NCBI GenBank assembly: GCA_040954595.2
Contig: CM082589.2
Span: 2,604,001-2,668,000, forward strand
DNA length: 64,000 bases
Source: Balanoglossus misakiensis
Lineage: Eukaryota; Hemichordata
Direction of reading: 5' to 3'
The translations under genes and the position numbers were made by a program. Positions 56,463 through 64,000 of this stretch are shown in pieces (within the stretch, counting starts at the first letter, position 1; every line of letters starts with the position of its first letter). The notes beneath the pieces were generated by a model. That model was not told the DNA's origin, did no database searches, and saw only the letters and a program-made list of their open reading frames with translations.

Positions 56463-59400
56463 ATGGCGTCATTACAAGCCCAACTACCACCGCCACAGAT
56501 GGACTGGGACGCCCCGGATATAACCATCGCCTTTTCGAGATTCAAACAAAAATGCGAACTTACATTCAAAAGTGCACTGAAAGAGGCTGCTGATGAAGAA
56601 AAGGTGAGCTACCTGTTACTATGGTCTGGTGAAAAGGGATTAGATATGTACAACAGTTGGACTTTTGATGATGAAGATGATAAAAAGAAACCTGACAAAA
56701 TATTCGAAAAGTTTGCCACACATCTAGAGCCAAAATCCAACCACCGTATTCACCGATACAACTTTCAAGATCTGAAACAAAACCATGATGAGCCAATAGA
56801 CAACTTCATCTCAAGAATGAAGAACCTCGCAGCAAAATGCAAATTCGGTAACGAAAAAGAAAAAAGGTTAGTGGATCAACTGATTTGGGGCTCCTGTCAT
56901 CACGAGGTGCAGAAACTACTAATCGGCCGTGACGAAACACTCACGCTGAAGGACGCAATAGATGTTGCCCGCAGTCATGAAGCCACTAGCAAACAAATGA
57001 AAACATTGAATAATAAACCAGAAAACCCAGTCAGCAACACAGTCGACGCCATAAAGAAACAACCCACTGATACCAAACCCACACAGCTGAAACAATGCAC
57101 CAATTGTGGGAAGAAACATGATGCACTACCCAGACACAAATGCCCAGCATATGGTAGTCGATGTCACAGATGCGGAAAACAAAACCACTGGCAGTCGGTA
57201 TGTCGATCAGACACGAACCAATATAGCCGCAGGCAAACCAATCCAACCAGGAGACAAATACATGACATTAGTCAATATACCGATGATATTGAACAAGAAA
57301 CTCTAACAATCGGCACAGTCCTGACAGATAATGACAACAAAGAAGAAATTTTCACCTTGTTGCGCATCGATCGGCCTAATATGAAACAGAAAATAGATCT
57401 AAAATGCAAAATCGACACAGGAGCACAAAGCAACATACTCCCAATCCGACTATACCGAATGATCTACCCAGACAAACTGGACAGTACCGGCAACCCAAAA
57501 GCAGGAGAACTACAGGATTCCAGGGTAATCCTAACAGCGTATGGTGGATCGAAGATCAAGCAACTAGGAACAGTAACAATTCCTTGCCAACACAGAGGAA
57601 GGAAATTCAACTGCATTTTCTACGTAACTGATGAGCCTGGTCCAGCCATACTCGGTTTGAAAGCATGCCAAGCACTGAGCCTGATATCACTACACTACAC
57701 GGTCACAAGAGAACAACCAGAGCCTGCCAGTCAGCACCAACAACCCAAACATATGACAAATCCAGTCAATCAGCAAAAGGAAGAACGTCCCAACTACATC
57801 AAAAGCACAACACCGTTGAAAGACCGACCACCAATACAAAACAAAGAACATTTAATGGAAATGTATCCTGACTGCTTTGATGACATTGTTGGATGTTTCA
57901 CAGACTATACATACAATATCACGCTAGACCCAGAGATAACACCAGTAATACATGCAGCTCGTCGAGTACCTCTAGAATTAAGAGATAGACTTAAAGTAGA
58001 GCTCAAAGAAATGGAAGAAAAAGAAATAATCACCAAAGTGACCCAACCAACAGACTGGGTTAACTCACTAGTGATCCGAGAAAAGGACAATGGCAGACTG
58101 CGATTGTGCCTAGACCCAAAAGACCTGAACAGGGCTATCAAGAGGGAACACCACCCAACACCGACCTTAGAGGAGATTACTCCTAAGCTATCTGGTGCAA
58201 AACTATTCAGCAAACTCGATGCCAAAAACGGGTACTGGAACGTCAAGTTGAACGAACAGTCATCACTGCTCACCACTTTCAACACCCCATTCGGTCGCTA
58301 CCGGTTCCTGCGCATGCCATTCGGCCTCAAAATGAGCCAGGACATATTCCAGTACAAGATAGATGAAGCATATCGTGACTGCAGCGGAGCCATCGGAATA
58401 ACAGATGATGTCCAAGTATACGGTTATGATGAAGAGAACCATGACCTTCACCTCCATGAAGCCATGGAGAAAACAAGACAGGCAGGAATCAAGCTGAACA
58501 AAGACAAATGCAAAATAAAAGTCACCGAGTGCAGTTTCTTTGGAAACCTGTACACAGATAAAGGAGTCAAGCCGAATCCAGAGAAAGTTCAAGCCATTGA
58601 GATGATGCGACCACCGAGTGATAAGAAAGAGCTTCGTACCTTTCTTGGGCTAGTAAACTACATGGGTCCATACATCCCCAAACTGGCAGAACACACTGCT
58701 CCATTGAGGGAGCTCCTCCATGAAGATGTAAAGTTCAGGTGGACTGAATCACACACCATGCGATTCAACGCAATCAAATGCCTAATCAGTGCAGACACAA
58801 CACTGAAATACTATGACCAGAAGAAGCCAGTAACCTTAGAAGTTGACTCATCTGGCATAGGAATAGGAACCGTACTGATACAGGACAACCGTCCAATTGC
58901 CTTCGCATCAAAGGCCCTGACACCTGCCGAAAGCAGATATGCAAACATTGAACGAGAGCTATTAGCAGTAGTATATGGCTGTGAGAAATTCCACACATAC
59001 CTGTATGCCCGAAAATTCCAGGTTGTGAGTGACCACCGTCCACTAGAACAAATACACAAGAAAAACCTGACCCAAGCACCACCACGTCTACAGCGTATGT
59101 TACTTCGCTTACAGCCATATGACTTTGACATAGTATACAGGCCGGGCAGACAAATGGTAATAGCTGATGCACTATCACGATTATCACCACATGACAAGAA
59201 AGAAATACCAGAAATGGAGGTAAAGATCCACCACCTGACAAACGTCACCCCAGTCAAACTGACACAAATCAGAGAAGAGACCGCAAAAGATGCCAAGCTC
59301 CAAATACTGACACAGCAAATACTGCATGGTTGGCCTGATAGTATAAAGAAAATACAACTAGCCATACGTGAATACTGGACAATTCGCGATGACATATCAG

Positions 59401-60503
59401 TGGAGAACGGCATACTTCTAGTGGGCAGTCGGCTACTAATCCCCACAAGCATGAGACAGGACATACTGCACCAAATCCACCAAGGGCACTTAGGAATGGA
59501 AAAGTGCAAACTTCGGGCCAAATCATGCGTATATTGGCCAGGGATCTACAAAGACATAGAACAAGCAGTCGCAACGTGTGATGCATGCCAGAGATTCCAG
59601 AACTCGCAACAAAAAGAGCCCATGATCCCCACAGAAATCCCTCCAAGACCATGGCACACTGTAGGAGCTGATCTGTTCTACACAAATGACACGTGGCACC
59701 TCATCATCGCAGACTACTACTCGAAATTCCCGTTCATAAGAAAACTGGAAAACTTGCGAGCGAGCACAATACTGAGAGTTAGCAAAATCCTATTCTCAGA
59801 ACAGGGCATTCCAGAAGTCCTCATCTGTGACAACGGCTCACAATTCACTGCCAGAGAATACCGGGCTTTCGCTGAACAATACGGTTTCAAAATCAAAACC
59901 TCATCGCCATATTACCCAAAAGGCCATGGTTTCATAGAACGCCACATCCAGACGGTTGAGAAGATACTCAACAAATGCAAGGGAACTGGAGAAGACCCCA
60001 ACATAGCAATGCTGTCGCTACGGGCAACGCCACTCAGTACTAACATAGCGTCACCAGCTGAATTACTAAACGGCAGGAGATACAAAACCACACTTCCAAC
60101 GAAGATAACACCACCGATGAACCGCGAAGAAATCCATCAACACCTTAAATCAAACCAAGATACACAAATTCATCACTACAATCAACATGCCAGAGCATTA
60201 CCGGAGCTGTATGAAGGTCAAAAGGTCAACGTCCAGAGTCCCATCAAAAAGACATGGACCCCTGCCAAGATTATAAGCACAGCCAGTACACCTCGCTCCT
60301 ACATAGTCGAAACAGAAGGAGGAAGCCAGCTGAGAAGGAACAGAATACACCTGAGACCTCAGCCGGAAACCACTCAGCAAGCAAGTCCTGGCCACCAAGA
60401 AGACACGGCAGATAAGGAACCTGAAGAACCTGTCCTACAAACCCCCAGACCTAGAAGGAAAATACAGATGCCTTCAAAATACAATGACTTTGTAACTGAC
60501 TAG
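56463..60503 (+). CDS. Gag-Pol polyprotein of the Ty3/gypsy element
   Basis: One open frame of 1346 codons with no stop or frameshift between Gag and Pol. Gag spans about 1-250 and ends in a CCHC knuckle (CHRCGKQNHWQSVC, 234-247) after an extra Cys/His cluster (212-227). The protease has DTGA at 318-321. Reverse transcriptase spans about 500-690 with RLCLDPKDLN, FSKLDAKNGYW, RMPFGL and the catalytic ITDDV (646-650), where Thr replaces the more usual Val or Ala. RNase H includes LEVDSSG (792-798) and SDHRPLEQI. Integrase has the HHCC zinc site (H1003 to C1043) and the catalytic triad D1070, D1123 and E1159 with 35 residues between the last two. The tail is Pro/Gln-rich. All catalytic residues are present, so it may be active. 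Confidence 0.96.
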   Translation: MASLQAQLPPPQMDWDAPDITIAFSRFKQKCELTFKSALKEAADEEKVSYLLLWSGEKGLDMYNSWTFDDEDDKKKPDKIFEKFATHLEPKSNHRIHRYNFQDLKQNHDEPIDNFISRMKNLAAKCKFGNEKEKRLVDQLIWGSCHHEVQKLLIGRDETLTLKDAIDVARSHEATSKQMKTLNNKPENPVSNTVDAIKKQPTDTKPTQLKQCTNCGKKHDALPRHKCPAYGSRCHRCGKQNHWQSVCRSDTNQYSRRQTNPTRRQIHDISQYTDDIEQETLTIGTVLTDNDNKEEIFTLLRIDRPNMKQKIDLKCKIDTGAQSNILPIRLYRMIYPDKLDSTGNPKAGELQDSRVILTAYGGSKIKQLGTVTIPCQHRGRKFNCIFYVTDEPGPAILGLKACQALSLISLHYTVTREQPEPASQHQQPKHMTNPVNQQKEERPNYIKSTTPLKDRPPIQNKEHLMEMYPDCFDDIVGCFTDYTYNITLDPEITPVIHAARRVPLELRDRLKVELKEMEEKEIITKVTQPTDWVNSLVIREKDNGRLRLCLDPKDLNRAIKREHHPTPTLEEITPKLSGAKLFSKLDAKNGYWNVKLNEQSSLLTTFNTPFGRYRFLRMPFGLKMSQDIFQYKIDEAYRDCSGAIGITDDVQVYGYDEENHDLHLHEAMEKTRQAGIKLNKDKCKIKVTECSFFGNLYTDKGVKPNPEKVQAIEMMRPPSDKKELRTFLGLVNYMGPYIPKLAEHTAPLRELLHEDVKFRWTESHTMRFNAIKCLISADTTLKYYDQKKPVTLEVDSSGIGIGTVLIQDNRPIAFASKALTPAESRYANIERELLAVVYGCEKFHTYLYARKFQVVSDHRPLEQIHKKNLTQAPPRLQRMLLRLQPYDFDIVYRPGRQMVIADALSRLSPHDKKEIPEMEVKIHHLTNVTPVKLTQIREETAKDAKLQILTQQILHGWPDSIKKIQLAIREYWTIRDDISVENGILLVGSRLLIPTSMRQDILHQIHQGHLGMEKCKLRAKSCVYWPGIYKDIEQAVATCDACQRFQNSQQKEPMIPTEIPPRPWHTVGADLFYTNDTWHLIIADYYSKFPFIRKLENLRASTILRVSKILFSEQGIPEVLICDNGSQFTAREYRAFAEQYGFKIKTSSPYYPKGHGFIERHIQTVEKILNKCKGTGEDPNIAMLSLRATPLSTNIASPAELLNGRRYKTTLPTKITPPMNREEIHQHLKSNQDTQIHHYNQHARALPELYEGQKVNVQSPIKKTWTPAKIISTASTPRSYIVETEGGSQLRRNRIHLRPQPETTQQASPGHQEDTADKEPEEPVLQTPRPRRKIQMPSKYNDFVTD

Positions 60504-60533
60504 TAAATTACCAATAGACTATGCTCGGCAATA

Positions 60534-60534
<1 letters not shown>

Positions 60535-60572
<38 letters not shown>

Positions 60573-60590
60573 AGAGAGAGAGAGAAATTT
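60535..60590 (+). repeat. A36 run followed by a GA tract inside the element
   Basis: Thirty-six consecutive A bases (60535-60570) are followed by a short GGAGAGAGAG tract, between the Gag-Pol stop and the 3' LTR. Such a run is unusual inside an LTR element. Confidence 0.9.
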
Positions 60591-60850
60591 GTTGCAACAG
60601 TGACTTTTGCATTTTCTCGAGTTTTGCAGTTTAACAGAGTTCAGTTTGTAGAGTTCAAATATCCTCTTTTGTCTAGTTATCAGTGAGGTTGAAACAGTTT
60701 TGAGACATTCCCGTCAACTTCTTAACAGGACTTTTCATTGACGGCTTCGAACAATCAGACTCTTAAAACAGATAGTGTTGCATGCAGATCTCACTCGAAC
60801 ATTTCATGAACACTTATCACCAGTTAATTGTTGCTTGATATTCAACTTTA

Positions 60851-60862
60851 AACAAGAAGGGA
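60851..60862 (+). promoter_or_regulatory. Polypurine tract
   Basis: AACAAGAAGGGA directly precedes the 3' LTR, the place and composition expected for plus-strand priming. One C interrupts it. Confidence 0.7.
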
Positions 60863-61043
60863 TGTTATATTCTTAAGTACATTGATTCCAGCATAGCGCC
60901 ATCAGTGGTGAACTTTATTCAAGCATTGTATTACCCATCAACCCTTGTTCATCATGGCTGCTCTCTAGTGAATAAACGTCAGTGTTATAGCCTACACAAT
61001 CAAAGTCATCCAGTCATCTTTTAACCAGTGACATTGCTTTACA
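60863..61043 (+). repeat. 3' LTR
   Basis: 181 bp matching the 5' LTR base for base as read by eye, with AATAAA at 60971-60976. It is followed directly by the CGGAC target duplication. Confidence 0.95.
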
Positions 61044-61048
61044 CGGAC
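61044..61048. repeat. Target-site duplication, right copy (CGGAC)
   Basis: It matches the five bases before the 5' LTR and fixes the right border of the element. Confidence 0.9.
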
Positions 61049-64000
61049 ACCCCTAAAATAACCATAATTTATTTCCTGTAAATAAACCAAATATATTCAT
61101 TTGTTCATGTATTTTTATAAGTAGTACTTGTTGACATACAGTTCTGATTAACATGGTATATAGACATCCCATGCTATGCAAAGTTTGTTTTGAATATCTT
61201 AGCTTTGCAGGGCTGTGATATATTTTTAAAATTCACAGAATTTATACCTGTGACTCTATCTAGGGAAATTATATAAAGACATTTGATATTTTAAAAAGTA
61301 AAATGTAATTTGTATGACATATTGATTTCTTGCTAGTTGTATACCATTCAACGGAGCACAAGAATGAAAGTGTCCTGTCTCGTTGCTTATAATAGCAGAA
61401 ATAAGTACTATGTAAATGTATCTTCTCCTGGCTCATTAATTGTGAATGTAATGGGCTTTCCTGCAGGTTGCATCATTTTACAGCAGGTTGGATGCTCACA
61501 GGCAGTCTTCCGAAGAGATTATGTGTCAGTCCTTGTCTAGCCATGCATGCCAGACTGATAATGGTTCCTGCCAGCAATAAATGCATGATTAGCTTCTATA
61601 TGTATTTTCCTAAATTTGCTGAAATTGTCTTGCCTAATAATTGTACAATTTGTTGAATTTTTATCTGACTAGATACATCATAAACTTTAGGGGAACATTT
61701 TAAGCAGCATCCCCGTTTTGTAAAATTCATCTGACAGGATAACAAAATGTTATTTTTCTTTTCGAATTATGCCTAATAAAGCCAAAACCCTATGAGTTCC
61801 CATCTGACGAAAATCTGTAATAAAATTCACCAACTTATGGTGTTTTTATACAAGACTGTCTTCAAAATTACTGTCACATAAAATTCAATTACTCTCCTAG
61901 AAACCTAATTTGTTGAAAAATAGCAGATCAGTAGACAGGTTAATTTTAATGCTCAAGCAGAAAATATGTGAGAGCTTTCCTGATCCATGCTGACACATAA
62001 TATACAATCATTCATTAATTCACCTAATGGCTGGAAGCAGCACAAGACTTAAGTGATATTTTCTCATGCCTAGTACCATAAAAGTCATTAATTTTCAGTG
62101 AGATTTCAGTTTCAATGCTTTGTTTTCATCTGAGCTTGTTTGCTCACTATGAAGATATGAATGTATCTGACCATAATAATATATTCATGTTGGAAAAAAT
62201 TGACTATGAAAATCTGTTCCAATATTGGTAATGTTATGAATAGTATATGTCTTGCATTACATTTTAATAATTGCCAAATTTTAAAGGCTATTTATAATTA
62301 AGATGTTCGTGAAATAATTAATCTGAAATTTAAATCATTCATGGCCTGTACATGAGGAGTACTGTGTGCATATAAATTATGATGAATTAAATAAAAACGT
62401 ATTCATAATGATTGCATGAGGCGAAGTTCTGTGCTGTTATTATGCAAGAGCAATCATTTTGCACCATTCTGCTCCATGGGAGCATCTTAAAAAATTCCAC
62501 TTTGAATTCCCCATATTCAGTTCTTAATCAGTTTTAATTCTGCAGACAGATTGGATAATATATCTTTCTTTCCCTAAGGTGAATGGTGTTTTTTGGTCAT
62601 TTATCATAGTTGTTGACTAGAATGATAGCCCATATTGGGTAACTACTACAGTCAAAGTTATGTTCAGTGATGGCTCATATGCCAGTGCAGGTTTGCTGTT
62701 TGAGCCAACTTCAGGAAAAAACTTTCATGAAGAAAATAGATGTGTATTTTATTATAAGATAGGGTATGTCAGAGAAAAGTTGTTCAACATTTTCTTTATA
62801 CGCAAGGTAGATTGAAGCAGTCTTTCACGTTGTTGACAATAAGTGTTATAGAGGACATGTCATAGGTTTCACCTTTCTGCAGATCAACTGTGCATGCGTG
62901 ATCAAGTACATCTTAAGAGTTCCTGAGAGAGCCACTGGAGTATTGATCTTCTGACCGATTTGCTAATGCCCGGCTTACAAGTACTTAGGGATTCTCTGTA
63001 TGTTTTAGATGTGACACTATGTTAAGTGATACATGCGGATATGTTCACAACTTCTGGGGTGAATGGCTGTGGACTGACACGATGGATACACCTTAGAAAT
63101 TCAATATTGCCAGTGTCACTATATATAGTCAGGAACTTGGACTTTTCTGGATTCTGAACAGCGAGTTTCCCCATTCATGTCCTAAAACCGAAATAACATA
63201 AAAAGTGGAGCAACATTATGTACAGTCGAAAACAAGTGAACAGTATCATAGTCAGATGACTGCATGGTGCCACAAGGCACATGTTGTATTGTAACATCTC
63301 TCAAGTTTCCACCAATACATCAACCATAAGATGAGCTTATTGTCACTGAAATGATCTGATATTCCTTGTCAAACATGTTTCAGTAATGCCCATATTCATG
63401 GTTCCTGAAAATCTGATATTTAAATTCCTTGGTAAATAGTTTATAAGGCTTTTATCACATGTGAATTTGAATGCATGCAACATACATCATGCATAAAGGT
63501 ACGTATTCTGTGTAATGCAAGTTATCACAGATGTGCGCGACAGTCAATGTTCAGATTGACACTTCCGGGTTGGCTCCCTTGTGGGCGTAGATGACTAAAT
63601 ACACAGCTTATATTACTAATGGGAATTCGGATGGTAGTGTGAGCAGGTGTTGGTAGCGTGGTCTTATTTCCTTTGTTGTATCCTCTTGAGAATTGGAGTT
63701 ATTTCTGATGTGCGTTAATATTTAAATGGATAAACCTCATCCTAGACAGATCTGATGATGTTCCACCTGAAAATGACTTTGCAGTGTTAGAGTTGAGATA
63801 AACTATGACTTTGGTAAAAGTTTTACTCACGGACATTAGGGCTTGATATGAGAGTCCCCATGACGATCTGATATTATGATCATAACTACTTAGTATCCAG
63901 TTTTGGGAATAGGGAATATTTTATTAGCAATGGTACATTAATATCAAGCAATGGAATGCTCCCACCTTACTTTCAGTGACACGTGTTATCTGCATTCAAA
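61049..64000. other. FER-C intron to the right of the retrotransposon
   Basis: About 2.95 kb of AT-rich sequence. No certain exon was found. A weak candidate begins at 63750 after CCTAGACAG in the right phase (reading RSDDVPPENDFAVLELR), but it lacks a GT donor before its stop, so I do not annotate it as coding. Confidence 0.5.

Larger units (their letters stand above)
56188..61043 (+). mobile_element. Ty3/gypsy LTR retrotransposon, apparently intact
   Basis: The element is 4856 bp: 181-bp LTRs starting TG and ending CA, a primer binding site right after the 5' LTR, one Gag-Pol frame, a purine tract before the 3' LTR, and a 5-bp target duplication (CGGAC at 56183-56187 and 61044-61048). Domain order Gag, protease, reverse transcriptase, RNase H, integrase is that of Ty3/gypsy, not Copia. 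No envelope-like frame follows. The LTRs look identical by eye, so insertion is recent. It sits in sense orientation in a FER-C intron. A Mag-like lineage is possible from the CCHC Gag and single frame, but I did not test it. Confidence 0.95.

Noticed and set aside
58811-59521. Long minus-strand open frames opposite the polymerase and integrase region
   Set aside because: Antisense shadows of the Gag-Pol frame, with no recognisable domains.

Overview
The window is animal nuclear DNA. It holds dozens of short exons with GT-AG introns, long intergenic and intronic AT-rich stretches, tetranucleotide microsatellites, and one Ty3/gypsy LTR retrotransposon. Gene content and compact introns fit an invertebrate, plausibly a marine non-vertebrate deuterostome, but the species cannot be fixed from sequence alone. 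No bacterial operon, CRISPR array, rRNA or tRNA was found.

Layout from left to right. (1) 1-15769, minus strand: an otoferlin-type ferlin ('FER-A'), 45 exons seen, with its last part and membrane anchor beyond the left edge. (2) 16411-31440, minus: a second complete otoferlin-type ferlin ('FER-B'), 44 exons and about 1921 residues, in head-to-tail tandem with FER-A and only 641 bp upstream of it. (3) 32434-36446, minus: a four-exon gene for a 200-residue CIMIP2C (FAM166C/C2orf70) ciliary microtubule inner protein. (4) 36447-40476: a 4 kb divergent intergenic region. (5) From 40477, plus: the first six exons of a third otoferlin-family gene ('FER-C', the best OTOF orthologue candidate), with a 12.4 kb first intron; it runs off the right edge. 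(6) 56188-61043: an apparently intact, recently inserted Ty3/gypsy element with 181-bp LTRs, a 5-bp target duplication and one 1346-codon Gag-Pol frame, lying in sense orientation in a FER-C intron.

The three ferlins share exon sizes and phases (first exons 79/59/89 nt in each), so they come from one ancestor. FER-A and FER-B are the closest pair and carry patches of near-identity that suggest gene conversion. CIMIP2C and FER-C lie head to head, the same arrangement I recall for CIMIP2C and OTOF in the human genome, which suggests very old microsynteny. Ferlins are C-terminally anchored multi-C2 proteins of calcium-regulated membrane fusion; CIMIP2 proteins sit inside ciliary doublet microtubules. 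Exon boundaries were set by hand from reading frame, phase, splice consensus and paralogue comparison. All joined frames stay open, and the FER-B exon lengths sum to a multiple of three.
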